DNA of 64,000 bases from Methylobacterium brachiatum (GTDB taxonomy: Bacteria; Pseudomonadota; Alphaproteobacteria; Rhizobiales; Beijerinckiaceae): assembly GCF_020523825.1 (NCBI RefSeq), contig NZ_JAJALK010000003.1:372001-436000 (forward strand), written 5' to 3'. The notes under the pieces were generated by a model. That model saw nothing but the letters and a program-made list of their open reading frames with translations. It did no database searches and had not been told where the DNA came from. A program made the translations under genes and the position numbers. Shown in pieces: positions 51,461-60,083 of this stretch (positions are counted from its first letter, which is position 1; each line of letters begins with the position of its first letter).

Positions 51461-53199
51461 GGGCGGACCTGACCGTCACGATCGGCCAGGCCAGCGCGGC
51501 CGGGCGGAAGGAGGCCAATCAGGATTTTCACGGCGCCCTGGTGCCGTCCCAGCCGGCGCTCGGCCTGAAGGGTATCGCGGTGGCACTGGCCGACGGGATC
51601 AGCAGCAGCGCGGTCGGTGCCCTGGCGAGCGAAACCGCGGTCAAGAGCTTTCTCAGCGACTACTACGCGACGCCCGATACGTGGTCGGTGAAATCCTCGG
51701 CGCAGCGCGTGATCGCGGCGACGAATTCCTGGCTCTACGCCCAGACGCGGCGGGGCCTCGACCCGCACGATGCCGACAAGGGCTACGTCACCACTTTCAG
51801 CGCGCTGGTGCTGAAGGCGCGCACGGCGCACCTCTTCCACGTCGGCGATGCCCGGATCTGCCGCGTCGCCGGCCGGTCGCTGGAGCAGCTCACCGAGGAT
51901 CACCGGGTCGTGGTCTCGGCGGCGGAATCCTATCTCGGCCGCGCCCTGGGCGCGGGCGGGCATGTCGAGATCGACTACCACGCGGTGAGCGTCGAGGCCG
52001 GCGACGTCTTCGTGCTCACCACCGATGGGATCCACGAGCATGTCCGCGCCCGGGACGTGGCCGCGATGATCGCGGCGGCCGGGGACGATCTCGACGGTGC
52101 CGCCCGGGCGATCGTGGCGGCCGCGCACGAGGCCGGCAGCCTGGACAACCTGACCGTCCAGATCGTGCGGCTCGACTCCGTGCCCGAGGGCGAGCCGGCG
52201 GATCTGCTCGGCGGTGTCGAGGGGCTGGATCCCGCCCCGCTGCTCGACCCGCCGGCCGAATTCGACGGCTACCGGCTGCTGCGCACGCTCCATTCCGGGC
52301 CGCGCAGCCGGGTCTATCTCGCGATCGACGCGGAGACGGGGGATCGAGTCGCGCTGAAGGTTCTGTCGCTCGACCTGCGCGACGACCCGGCCCAGCGCAA
52401 GCGCTTCGCCCTGGAGGAGTGGATCGCCCGGCGGATCGACAGCCCGCACGTCCTCAAGGCCCATCCGCAGACCCGCCGCCGCAGCCACCTCTACACGGTG
52501 ATGCGCTACGTCGAGGGCCAGACCCTGACGCAGTGGATGCGCGACCACGCTGCGCCCGAGCTGGAGGCGGTGCGCGGGCTGATCGAGCAGCTCGCCAAGG
52601 GCGTGCAGGCCTTCCACCGGCGGGAGATGGTCCACCAGGATCTGCGACCCGACAACGTCCTGATCGACAAGGCCGGGACCGTGCAGGTCATCGACTTCGG
52701 CGCCACCAAGGTGGCCGGGGTGGTGGAGGGCGATCCGCGGATCGACGCCGCCGAGATCTTGGGCACGGTGCAGTACACGGCTCCGGAATGCTTTCTTGGC
52801 GAGCCCTCGACCGCGTCCTCCGACATCTTCTCGGTGGGTGTGATCGCCTATCAGATGCTGACCGGCCGGCTGCCCTACGGCGATCGGGTGCCCCGGGCCC
52901 TGACCCGGGCCGCCCAGCGCAAGCTTCGCTACGCCTCCGCCCGGGGCGTCCGGCCGCTATTGCCGGTCTGGGTCGACGGGGCGCTGCGCAAGGCCGTCCA
53001 TCCCAATCCCGCCCGGCGCTACCAGGCGCTCTCGGAGTTCGTCCACGACCTCCGGCACCCCAACCCGGCCTTCACGGAGACGCGCCGGGCCTCGCTGCTG
53101 GAGCGGGATCCGCTGCTGTTCTGGCGTCTGCTGTCCCTGGTGCTGGGGCTCATCGCGCTCGTGCTGGCCGGCATCCTGATCGCCCACCCGCCGCGGTAA
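51457..53199 (+). CDS. Bifunctional PP2C phosphatase / Ser-Thr protein kinase
   Basis: A 580-residue fusion that starts with GTG 51457 overlapping the comM stop. Phosphatase half (about 1-240): REANQDFHG-like GRKEANQDFHGALVPS, VALADGISSSAVG, LFHVGDARICRVAGRSLEQL, LTTDGIHEHV. Kinase half (about 267-530): glycine loop LHSGPRSRVYLAID, Lys in VALKVLSLD, catalytic loop HQDLRPDNVLIDKAG, VIDFGATKVAG, APE-like YTAPECFLG. A C-terminal TM helix (LLSLVLGLIALVLAGILIAH) anchors it to the membrane. Such fusions are common in alphaproteobacteria; targets are unknown. In an uninterrupted genome it would be co-transcribed with comM; here transcription must come from the island or an internal promoter. Confidence 0.93.
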   Translation: MRADLTVTIGQASAAGRKEANQDFHGALVPSQPALGLKGIAVALADGISSSAVGALASETAVKSFLSDYYATPDTWSVKSSAQRVIAATNSWLYAQTRRGLDPHDADKGYVTTFSALVLKARTAHLFHVGDARICRVAGRSLEQLTEDHRVVVSAAESYLGRALGAGGHVEIDYHAVSVEAGDVFVLTTDGIHEHVRARDVAAMIAAAGDDLDGAARAIVAAAHEAGSLDNLTVQIVRLDSVPEGEPADLLGGVEGLDPAPLLDPPAEFDGYRLLRTLHSGPRSRVYLAIDAETGDRVALKVLSLDLRDDPAQRKRFALEEWIARRIDSPHVLKAHPQTRRRSHLYTVMRYVEGQTLTQWMRDHAAPELEAVRGLIEQLAKGVQAFHRREMVHQDLRPDNVLIDKAGTVQVIDFGATKVAGVVEGDPRIDAAEILGTVQYTAPECFLGEPSTASSDIFSVGVIAYQMLTGRLPYGDRVPRALTRAAQRKLRYASARGVRPLLPVWVDGALRKAVHPNPARRYQALSEFVHDLRHPNPAFTETRRASLLERDPLLFWRLLSLVLGLIALVLAGILIAHPPR

Positions 53200-53205
53200 T
53201 GTGTA

Positions 53206-53415
53206 AGAGCCTGTTTGACAGGCCTTTCCCATCCGCGCCCTCATCCTGAGGTGGCGTAGCGCAGCGAAGCCCTCGAAGGAGCCCTCCAGCCGGCCGCGCG
53301 ATCCCTGGAGGGCTCCTTCGAGGCGGCTGCGCCGCTCCTCAGGATGAGGGGACGATTGGGATACACCTCAGTGAGAACCGGCACGCGACTGCGATCACGC
53401 AGTGAAACAGGCTCT
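53206..53415. repeat. MITE/REP-like inverted repeat element, ~210 bp
   Basis: Ends are AGAGCCTGTTT (53206-53216) and its exact inverse AAACAGGCTCT (53405-53415). Inside, arms of about 45-50 bases starting CCTCATCCTGAGG (53239-53251) and ending CTCAGGATGAGG (about 53338-53349) form a long imperfect hairpin with CTCGAAGGAGCCCTCCAG on one side and its complement on the other. The CCTCATCCTGAGG motif is a familiar dispersed palindrome in Rhizobiales genomes. It has no coding capacity. It lies between two convergent genes and might also end transcription. Confidence 0.8.
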
Positions 53416-53420
53416 AAGGT

Positions 53421-54140
53421 TCAGCCGTCGAGCTCCGGATACCGGCGATAGATCCCGTCCTCGTTGAACGGGATGCGCCGGTCGCTCGTAAGATAAGCGG
53501 CGATGCGCGGCCGCTGCGCCACCGCCTCGTGCAGCCGTGCGACATGAGGCGTCTCGCGCAGGGCCGCGGCGGAGGCCCTCGGGAAGGCGTAACGCAGGCC
53601 GGCGACGAGCTGGAACAGGGACAGGTCGGCATAGGAGAGCGTCGAGCCGACCAGATGTTCGCCGCCGTTGGCTCTCAGCACCCGTTCGAAATACCCAAAA
53701 AATTTGGGGATGCGTTCGTCGCGGAAACCCTGTGCCCTGCGCAGCGCTTCCGGCTTCTGGTCCGCGTAGTAGAGGCCGACGCTGAGGGGGTGATGGGTGT
53801 CGTGGGCCTCGTCCACCGCATCCGCGATGGTGAGCTGCAGCTGGTGCGTCCAGATCCGGTCCGGCTCGGATACGCCCACGAGGCCGAGGCGGGGGCCGAG
53901 ATAGAGCAGGATCGCCGCCGTCTGGCCGATCACGACGGCGCCGTCGCGCAGGAATGGCGGCGCGAAGGGGGGCCGCGGATTCTTCGGGTCGTCGAGGCGG
54001 TCCAGCATCGGCTCGATGCCGCCGTCGTCATCGTCCCGGCGGGCGACGTCCACGTAGTCGGCGCCGGCCTCTTCGAGGGCCAGGCGGACGAACTCGCCGC
54101 GCCCCTGGATCATCGGCCAGTAATGCAGCTCGTAGGGCAT
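53421..54140 (-). CDS. Glutathione S-transferase family protein
   Basis: A 239-residue GST. Thioredoxin-like N-terminal domain: MPYELHYWPMIQGRGEFVRL (Tyr at position 7 region, as in sigma/alpha-like GSTs), LEEAGADYVDVARRDDDDGG, FLRDGAVVIGQTAAILLYLG (Q-T in place of the usual E-S). Helical C-terminal domain: YFERVLRANGGEHLVGSTLS, YADLSLFQLVAGLRYAFP. ATG 54140 is the evident start; the open frame further upstream is not GST-like. Probably detoxification; substrate unknown. Confidence 0.9.
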   Translation of the reverse strand: MPYELHYWPMIQGRGEFVRLALEEAGADYVDVARRDDDDGGIEPMLDRLDDPKNPRPPFAPPFLRDGAVVIGQTAAILLYLGPRLGLVGVSEPDRIWTHQLQLTIADAVDEAHDTHHPLSVGLYYADQKPEALRRAQGFRDERIPKFFGYFERVLRANGGEHLVGSTLSYADLSLFQLVAGLRYAFPRASAAALRETPHVARLHEAVAQRPRIAAYLTSDRRIPFNEDGIYRRYPELDG

Positions 54141-54186
54141 CGCGTCTCCTCGACCGAGAAGACGCAGCGCCCTGCCTGGTTCCCGC

Positions 54187-54633
54187 TCAGTTGGCCGGGG
54201 CGTCGCCGTCGGTGACCTTCTCGGGCGGCGGCTCGGCGCTGGCGACCGCCTTGTGGGCCAGCATCGGCTGCAGATGCTCGGCGAGCTGCTGATCGAGGTG
54301 CTTGACGTAGGCGCCCTTGAAGTAGCGCTCGCCGGTCTTGGCACCGTAGATCCGATCATGCGCCTGGATCATCGCGGCGACCTCCGGGCGGCACAGGAAT
54401 CCCGTGATGCCCACCGCCTCGTACCAATGACCGGCGCGGGCCTCGGCGGTCGCCTTCGGGTTGGCCAGCACGGTCTCCGCGAAGCACTCCGTCGCCGCCT
54501 GCCGCAGCGGGCCCAGGACCTTCTCGGCCTCCGCCTGGTTCACGGCCGGAGCGGCCGGGTGGCGGTGGGGACGGGCCTGCGCGGTCGAGACCAGCGTGAG
54601 GACGGCGAAGGTGGCGAGGATCGTGGACTTCAT
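54187..54633 (-). CDS. Exported hypothetical protein, 148 aa
   Basis: A signal peptide (MKSTILATFAVLTLVSTAQA) from ATG 54633, followed by an alanine-rich helical domain with two cysteines (QAATECFAETVLANPKATAE; GITGFLCRPEVAAMIQAHDR) and GERYFKGAYVKHLDQQLAEH. Seems typical of small periplasmic proteins in Methylobacterium-like genomes; no function can be stated. It lies 46 bp downstream-adjacent to the GST gene start, same strand. Confidence 0.75.
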   Translation of the reverse strand: MKSTILATFAVLTLVSTAQARPHRHPAAPAVNQAEAEKVLGPLRQAATECFAETVLANPKATAEARAGHWYEAVGITGFLCRPEVAAMIQAHDRIYGAKTGERYFKGAYVKHLDQQLAEHLQPMLAHKAVASAEPPPEKVTDGDAPAN

Positions 54634-54757
54634 GCGGGCGGCCTCGTCGGGTGTCCGAATGGCGTTCAGCATTCCCTCATGATTGCGTCGGGATCGCGGC
54701 TGAGGGGACGTTGCATCCGCCCGATCTCGGGCAAGATGCGGACCATTTCGCGACGCG

Positions 54758-55147
54758 TCAGCCGCGCCGCTCGGCCCGCCAGCGACCGCGGCATGCGACG
54801 GCGCCGGTAGCGACCCAGGTGCCGGCCCCGAACCCGTTGGGGCCGAGCCGGCCGGCGACGTCGGCGGTGGCGATGCCGCTGGCGATCGAGCCGCGCACCA
54901 CGCCGTTCCGGGTGACGCTGCCCTGCACCACGAAGGCGGTCCCGACAAGCCGGGCCTGCCCGTGCTCGATCCGCACCGGGTACCGATAGGCCCGGTCGCA
55001 GGCGCCGGCCTCGGTGAGGATCTCGACGCTCCAGGTGCCGTCGAACCGATCCGGGACCGGGACGCCCCGCGGCATGGCCGCCGCGGGACGCGCGCATCCG
55101 AGGATCAGGCCGGCGCCGATCAGGCGCGCGAAACGGTGTCGGCTCAT
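54758..55147 (-). CDS. Exported hypothetical protein, 129 aa
   Basis: ATG 55147 begins MSRHRFARLIGAGLILGCAR, a signal peptide ending near AAA. The mature part is a small beta-rich domain (FDGTWSVEILTEAGACDRAY, RYPVRIEHGQARLVGTAFVV; then a glycine-rich repeat and CRGRWRAERRG), of the type that Rhizobiales encode widely with two conserved cysteines. Function unknown. It is followed by the mutA stop 32 bp upstream, same strand. Confidence 0.75.
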   Translation of the reverse strand: MSRHRFARLIGAGLILGCARPAAAMPRGVPVPDRFDGTWSVEILTEAGACDRAYRYPVRIEHGQARLVGTAFVVQGSVTRNGVVRGSIASGIATADVAGRLGPNGFGAGTWVATGAVACRGRWRAERRG

Positions 55148-55179
55148 GGCGTTGGTCGGGGCAGGCAGATGGGGGCGTC

Positions 55180-57060
55180 TCAGCAGGTCGCGGGGGCCCG
55201 CATGGCGGCGCGCAGCGCGCCGTCGAGCAGGGCCACCAGATCGCAGCCGACATGCAGGAAGGCGTGAACGCCCGCGGCCTTCAGCGGATCGAGCAGATCC
55301 GTCGGTTTGCCGGCAAGGTAGATCGTGCCGGCTCCGGCCTGCTTCAGCGCCTCCGCGGCCGGCACGGCCTGCTCGGCGTAGATCGCGTCGGTGGAGCAGA
55401 TGCAGGCGAGCGCGGCACCTGAGCCCCGGAACGCATCCGCGAGGGCGGCCGGATCGGTGAAGCCGTCATTCGAGACCGCCTCGATGCCGCCGGCCGCGAA
55501 GGCGTTGGCCGCGAAGGTCGCCCGGGCGTTGAACGCGGACACCGCGCCGAGATTGGCGAGGAACACGCTCGGCCGCCGGCCGGTCTTGGCCAGGTAGGCA
55601 TCGGAGGCGTCGCGCAACGCCTCGAAGGGCTCCGCCAGGCGGGTCGAGGGCAGCGCATCGCAGGCGACCGCCGAGCCCGAGCCGAAATTCGAGCTCGGTC
55701 CGGCGGTGACCGGCTTCACGTCGAGGACCGTGACCGGCTTCTCGGCGAGGTTCGGGAACTCGCTCGCGCCGGTCAGCGGCGCGCGGCGGGTCGCCACCGC
55801 CTTGGCCCGGGCTTCGCGGGTGGCCTCGATGCGCCGCTGCAGCTTGCCGACGCTGAGCGAGGCGACGATCCCGCCCTCGGCCTCGATCGCCTGGAACGCC
55901 GCCCAGGCCGCCTCGGCGAGCTGGTCGGTCAGGGCCTCGAACCCGCCCGCGCCGGCGGCGGGGTCGGCGACCCGGGCGAGGTGCGATTCCTCCAGCAGCA
56001 CGATCTGGCTGTTGCGCGCCACCCGGCGGGCGAAGGCGTCGGGCAGGCCGAGCGCCTGGGTGTAGGGCAGGATTGTGATCGCATCGGCGCCACCCATGCC
56101 GGCAGAGGCGGCGGCCATGCCGGTGCGCAGGATGTTCACGAACGGGTCGCGCCGGGTCATCATCCGCCACGCGGTCTCGGCGTGGAGGCGCAGGGGCCTC
56201 GGCTCCAGACCGCAGGCCTGCTCGATCCGGGCCCAGAGCCGGCGCAGGGCGCGGAACTTCGCCACCGTGACGAACTCGTCGGCATCGGCGGCGAGCAGCA
56301 CGGCGATCCGGTCGCGGGCGGTGGCGAGGTCGTGGCCGGCCGCCTCCAGGGCGCGCAGGTAGGTCACGGCGGTGGCGAGCACGGCGGCGAGCTCGGCCGC
56401 CTCGCCCGCGCCGGCCTCGTGATAGGGGCGTCCGTCGGCCAGGAAGGCCCGGCCGCCGAAGCCCGCCGCTTCGAGGTCGGAAACGGTGGCGGCCAGCCGC
56501 GGGGCGATCTCGCTCCAGACCGCGCCGAGGCTGCCGGTGGCGGCGAGCGTCCCGACCGGATCGATGCCGAGGTCGAGGTCGTAGCTGGACAGGTCCTCGC
56601 CCCGATGCGCCGCCAGGGCCTTCACCAGGCCGGCGACTTCCAGGCCGCGGGCGCCGGCATCGAGGCGCAGGCTGATCAGCGGCAGCATCACGCCCTTCAG
56701 CAGGGCGTCGAGATCGGCGACGCTGCTCACGGTGAGGCCGTAGCCGCGGGCGGCGGGTGAGCCGGCAAACACCAGAGCCAGAGCGTCCGCGCCGCCTTCC
56801 AGATCGGTCATCGCCTGGGCGTTGGCGGCGGCGATCTCGGGATGGTCGACCCGCTGGGAAACCCGCCAGGGACCCGGCTCGCGGAAGGGCTGGGCGGTCG
56901 GCTCGGCCCGGGGATAGAGCGGCTCGATCCGCAGGCCGTCGCTCGTCCGGGAGACCAGACGCTTCTCGAAATCGGCACCCTTCAGGACGTTGTCCACGAG
57001 GCCGAGCCAGCGCGCCCGGTCGGCGGGCTCGAACAGGTCGGCGAGCGGTGTGTCTTCCAT
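55180..57060 (-). CDS. mutA: Methylmalonyl-CoA mutase, small (beta) subunit
   Basis: A 626-residue subunit of the B12-dependent mutase that interconverts methylmalonyl-CoA and succinyl-CoA, a step in the ethylmalonyl-CoA and propionate pathways; in Methylobacterium it is also called mcmB. Seen: PLYPRAEPTAQPFREPGPWR, RVDHPEIAAANAQAMTDLEG, barrel segments (WRMMTRRDPFVNILRTGMAA; ADAITILPYTQALGLPDAFA; RNSQIVLLEESHLARVADPA), and a C-terminal flavodoxin-like domain (RRPSVFLANLGAVSAFNARA). It lacks the D-x-H-x-x-G cobalamin motif, as expected of the non-catalytic subunit. ATG 57060 (MEDTPLADLFEPADRARWLG) is the family start. The large-subunit gene is not in the window. Confidence 0.93.
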   Translation of the reverse strand: MEDTPLADLFEPADRARWLGLVDNVLKGADFEKRLVSRTSDGLRIEPLYPRAEPTAQPFREPGPWRVSQRVDHPEIAAANAQAMTDLEGGADALALVFAGSPAARGYGLTVSSVADLDALLKGVMLPLISLRLDAGARGLEVAGLVKALAAHRGEDLSSYDLDLGIDPVGTLAATGSLGAVWSEIAPRLAATVSDLEAAGFGGRAFLADGRPYHEAGAGEAAELAAVLATAVTYLRALEAAGHDLATARDRIAVLLAADADEFVTVAKFRALRRLWARIEQACGLEPRPLRLHAETAWRMMTRRDPFVNILRTGMAAASAGMGGADAITILPYTQALGLPDAFARRVARNSQIVLLEESHLARVADPAAGAGGFEALTDQLAEAAWAAFQAIEAEGGIVASLSVGKLQRRIEATREARAKAVATRRAPLTGASEFPNLAEKPVTVLDVKPVTAGPSSNFGSGSAVACDALPSTRLAEPFEALRDASDAYLAKTGRRPSVFLANLGAVSAFNARATFAANAFAAGGIEAVSNDGFTDPAALADAFRGSGAALACICSTDAIYAEQAVPAAEALKQAGAGTIYLAGKPTDLLDPLKAAGVHAFLHVGCDLVALLDGALRAAMRAPATC

Positions 57061-57156
57061 CGGAACGTCCCTGGGCGCGGCGTCTTGTGCACCGCTTTCA
57101 GGGTCGTGCCTCGCACGCCGCTCGCCCGGAGGCAATCGCCCGAAGGGCGAGGATTG

Positions 57157-57960
57157 TTATCCGAGGATGATCAGCCCGGCGAAGCCCAGCGCGCCGACGA
57201 TGATCCGCCACCAGGCGAACAGCCGGAACCCGTGGCGGGACACGTAGTCGAGCAGCACGCGGACCACGAACAGCGCCGAGAGGAACGAGACGATGAAGCC
57301 GATCACGATCAGGCCGACATCGTCGCGCGACAGGAACTTGTAGTTGTCGAACAGGTCCTTGGCGAAGGCGCCCGCCATGGTCGGCATCGCCAGGTAGAAC
57401 GAGAACTCGGTGGCGGAGCGCTTGTCGGCGCCCATCAGCATCGCGCCCACGATGGTGGCGCCGGAGCGCGACACGCCCGGGATCATGGCGAGGCACTGGA
57501 AGATGCCGATCTTCAGGTCCATCGGCAGGGTGAAGTCGTAGACGTCGGTCTTCTTCACCTCGAGGTCGGTGTCGTCGATGACGAGGAGCACCAGGCCGCC
57601 GGCCACCAGGGTCGCGCAGACGATCCACGGGTTGAACAGGTAGGCCTTGATCACCTTCGAGAAGAGGCCGCCGATGATCGCGGCCGGCAGGAACGCCACC
57701 AGGATGCCGATCACGAAGCGGCGAGCCTGGGGATTCGTCGGCAGCGCGGTGGCGATGCCGATCAGCCGGCGGAAATAGACCGCGAGGATCGCCAGGATCG
57801 CCCCGAGCTGGATCAGCACCTCGAAGGTGTTGTTGGGCGAGTGGAAGCCGATGAAGTGGCCGACCAGCAGCTGGTGACCGGTGGATGAGACCGGGATGAA
57901 TTCGGTCGCGCCCTCCACCAGGGCGAGCAGGACCGCCTTGCCGATGCTTGCCGGATCCAT
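57157..57960 (-). CDS. uppP: Undecaprenyl-diphosphatase UppP
   Basis: A 267-residue polytopic enzyme that removes one phosphate from undecaprenyl pyrophosphate, recycling the lipid carrier for peptidoglycan and polysaccharide synthesis. Motif 1: [20 protein letters not shown]; motif 2: [20 protein letters not shown] (with the catalytic Ser/Arg region). Eight TM helices are expected and the hydrophobic pattern fits. ATG 57960 ([20 protein letters not shown]) is the start; an open frame upstream is not conserved-looking. Confidence 0.95.
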   Translation of the reverse strand: MDPASIGKAVLLALVEGATEFIPVSSTGHQLLVGHFIGFHSPNNTFEVLIQLGAILAILAVYFRRLIGIATALPTNPQARRFVIGILVAFLPAAIIGGLFSKVIKAYLFNPWIVCATLVAGGLVLLVIDDTDLEVKKTDVYDFTLPMDLKIGIFQCLAMIPGVSRSGATIVGAMLMGADKRSATEFSFYLAMPTMAGAFAKDLFDNYKFLSRDDVGLIVIGFIVSFLSALFVVRVLLDYVSRHGFRLFAWWRIIVGALGFAGLIILG

Positions 57961-58215
57961 TGTCGAGCCTCGCGCCGCGGGCGCGCGACCGCCCCTCGTG
58001 AGCGTGCCGCGGACCATGGGAAAATTGCGCCCGGAGGCATCGCCCATCAGGGTTGACGGGCAGTTACCGGAACAGGCGGCGCGTGTTAAGGGCTCGGCAA
58101 CGATCGAGCAATAACGCTCGCTCTGAAGTCCTGCGCGCCGAAGACCCGCGCGCCTGGGCCGACGACCGGCGCGGGACTGGCCGCGCCGTCAGACCGAGCA
58201 GTCCTGACGGCCTCA

Positions 58216-58908
58216 ATGGCGACCCTCTACCACTTCCCCTTCTGCGCGAATTCCCGGTTCATCCGTCTCGTCCTGGCCGAGATGGGCCTGGAACCGACGC
58301 TGTTCGAGGAGCGCCCCTGGGAGCGCCGGGACGACTTCCTGCTGATCAATCCCGCCGGGTCGACGCCCGTTCTGCTGGAGCAGACCGGTCTCGTCGTGCC
58401 GGGTGCCGGGGTGATCGCCGAATATCTCGACGAGACGCGCGGGCTGGGCCTGTCCGGGCGGCGGATGCTGCCGGACGACACGGTGGAGCGGGTCGAGGTC
58501 CGGCGCCTGCTCGACTGGTTCCTGATCAAGTTCGACTCGGAGGTGACCGGCTACCTGGTCAACGAGAAGATCTCGAAACGCTTCATGTCGGCCCACGAGG
58601 GCGGCGGCCCGCCGGACATGAACGCGATCCGGGCGGCGCGGACCAACGTGCGCTACCACCTCAAATATATCGGCTACCTGATCGCCCGCCGCCGCTGGCT
58701 CGCGGGCGACAACCTGACCTATGCCGATCTCGCGGCCGCCGCCCATCTCTCGTGCGCCGACTATCTCGGCGACGTCCCGTGGGACGAGGACGAGATGGCG
58801 CGTAACTGGTATGCTCGGGTCAAGTCGCGGCCCTCGTTCCGGGGGCTGCTGGCCGACCGGGTGGCCGGCATGCCACCGGCGGCCCATTACGCGGATCTGG
58901 ATTTCTGA
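58216..58908 (+). CDS. Glutathione S-transferase family protein
   Basis: A 230-residue GST: ATLYHFPFCANSRFIRLVLA (Cys/Ser region of beta/omega-like enzymes), LLINPAGSTPVLLEQTGLVV, GVIAEYLDET; helical domain RYHLKYIGYLIARRRWLAGD, NLTYADLAAAAHLSCADYLG. It is unrelated in close detail to the GST at 53421-54140. Its stop overlaps the CTG proposed as the queG start by 3 bp, and queG in turn overlaps the epimerase gene, so the three form a tight operon. Confidence 0.92.
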   Translation: MATLYHFPFCANSRFIRLVLAEMGLEPTLFEERPWERRDDFLLINPAGSTPVLLEQTGLVVPGAGVIAEYLDETRGLGLSGRRMLPDDTVERVEVRRLLDWFLIKFDSEVTGYLVNEKISKRFMSAHEGGGPPDMNAIRAARTNVRYHLKYIGYLIARRRWLAGDNLTYADLAAAAHLSCADYLGDVPWDEDEMARNWYARVKSRPSFRGLLADRVAGMPPAAHYADLDF

Positions 58909-60083
58909 GCCCGAGACGGACCTATTTCGGCGCCGAGCTGCGTCGCCTCGTCGAGGCGCGGGCGCAGCATCTCGGCTTCTGCGGGCTGCAGATCACCCGG
59001 CCCGACCGCCTGCCGGACCTGCCCGACCGCCTGTCGCGCTGGCTGGAGGAGGGCGCCCACGGCACGATGGACTGGATGGCGGAGCGCGCCGACCAGCGCG
59101 CCAGCCCCGTCGGCCTCTGGCCCGGCCTGCGCAGCATCCTGGTCCTCGCCATGAGCTATCGCCCGGAGGAAGACCCGCTCGACCTCGTGGCCCGGACGGA
59201 TCGCGGCGCGGTCGCGGCCTATGCGCGGCGCCGGGACTATCACGAAGTTTTGAAGGGCCGGCTTAAGGAGCTCGGCGGCTACCTCTCCGCCAAGGGCGAT
59301 GTCCGGGTGAAGGTGTTCTGCGACACCGCCCCGGTGATGGAGAAGACGCTCGCCGAGGCGGCCGGGCTCGGCTGGCAGGGCAAGCACACGGTCCTGCTGT
59401 CGCGCGACCACGGCAACTGGCTGCTCCTCGGGGCGATCTACACCAGCGCGGAGTTCGAGCCCGACGCGCCCGGGCGCGGGCATTGCGGTTCCTGCCGGGC
59501 CTGCCTCGACATCTGCCCGACCGACGCGTTCCCGGCGGCCTACCGCCTCGATGCCCGGCGCTGCATCTCGTACCTGACGATCGAGCATGCCGGGCCGATC
59601 GCGGACGAATTCCGGACGGCGATCGGCAACCGGGTCTTCGGTTGCGACGACTGCCTCGCCGTCTGCCCCTGGAACAAGTTCGCCCGCACAGCCGCCGATG
59701 CCCGGCTGGCGGCCCGGGCGGATCTCGAAGCGCCGGCCCTGGCCGATCTCGCCGAACTGGACGACGCGTCCTTCCGCAAACTCTTCGCCGGAACCCCGGT
59801 GAAGCGCACCGGCCGGGACCGGTTTCTGCGGAACGTCATGATCGCGGTCGGCAATTCCGGCGACCCGCGCCTGGCAGATTCCGCGATCGCGCGACTGGAC
59901 GACGCCTCGCCGCTCGTGCGCGGCATGGCGGTCTGGGCCTGCGGTCGGCTGCTGGAGCCGGACGCCGTGCGGGCGCTGCACCGCCGGCATGGGGTCGCCG
60001 AGACGGATTCGCATGTGCGCGACGAGTGGGGCGCCGCCACCGCCTTGACGGAGCTTCACCTCGGCGAGACATCCCCGGCATGA
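58905..60083 (+). CDS. queG: Epoxyqueuosine reductase QueG, apparent CTG start
   Basis: QueG reduces epoxyqueuosine to queuosine in tRNA using B12 and two 4Fe-4S clusters. Seen: MAMSYRPEED-like SILVLAMSYRPEEDPLDLVA, VFCDTAPVMEKTLAEAAGLG, WQGKHTVLLSRDHGNWLLLG; cluster motifs CGSCRACLDICPTDAF and CDDCLAVCPWNKFA; and a HEAT-like C-terminus. Homology-type sequence extends upstream of the first ATG (59067) through LRRLVEARAQHLGFCGLQIT, and the only usable codon between there and the in-frame stop at 58803 is CTG (58905 or 58806). CTG 58905 overlaps the GST stop (CTGA) and gives 392 residues, near the family length. Starting at 59067 would lose about 54 N-terminal residues. Confidence 0.88.
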   Translation: MSPRRTYFGAELRRLVEARAQHLGFCGLQITRPDRLPDLPDRLSRWLEEGAHGTMDWMAERADQRASPVGLWPGLRSILVLAMSYRPEEDPLDLVARTDRGAVAAYARRRDYHEVLKGRLKELGGYLSAKGDVRVKVFCDTAPVMEKTLAEAAGLGWQGKHTVLLSRDHGNWLLLGAIYTSAEFEPDAPGRGHCGSCRACLDICPTDAFPAAYRLDARRCISYLTIEHAGPIADEFRTAIGNRVFGCDDCLAVCPWNKFARTAADARLAARADLEAPALADLAELDDASFRKLFAGTPVKRTGRDRFLRNVMIAVGNSGDPRLADSAIARLDDASPLVRGMAVWACGRLLEPDAVRALHRRHGVAETDSHVRDEWGAATALTELHLGETSPA

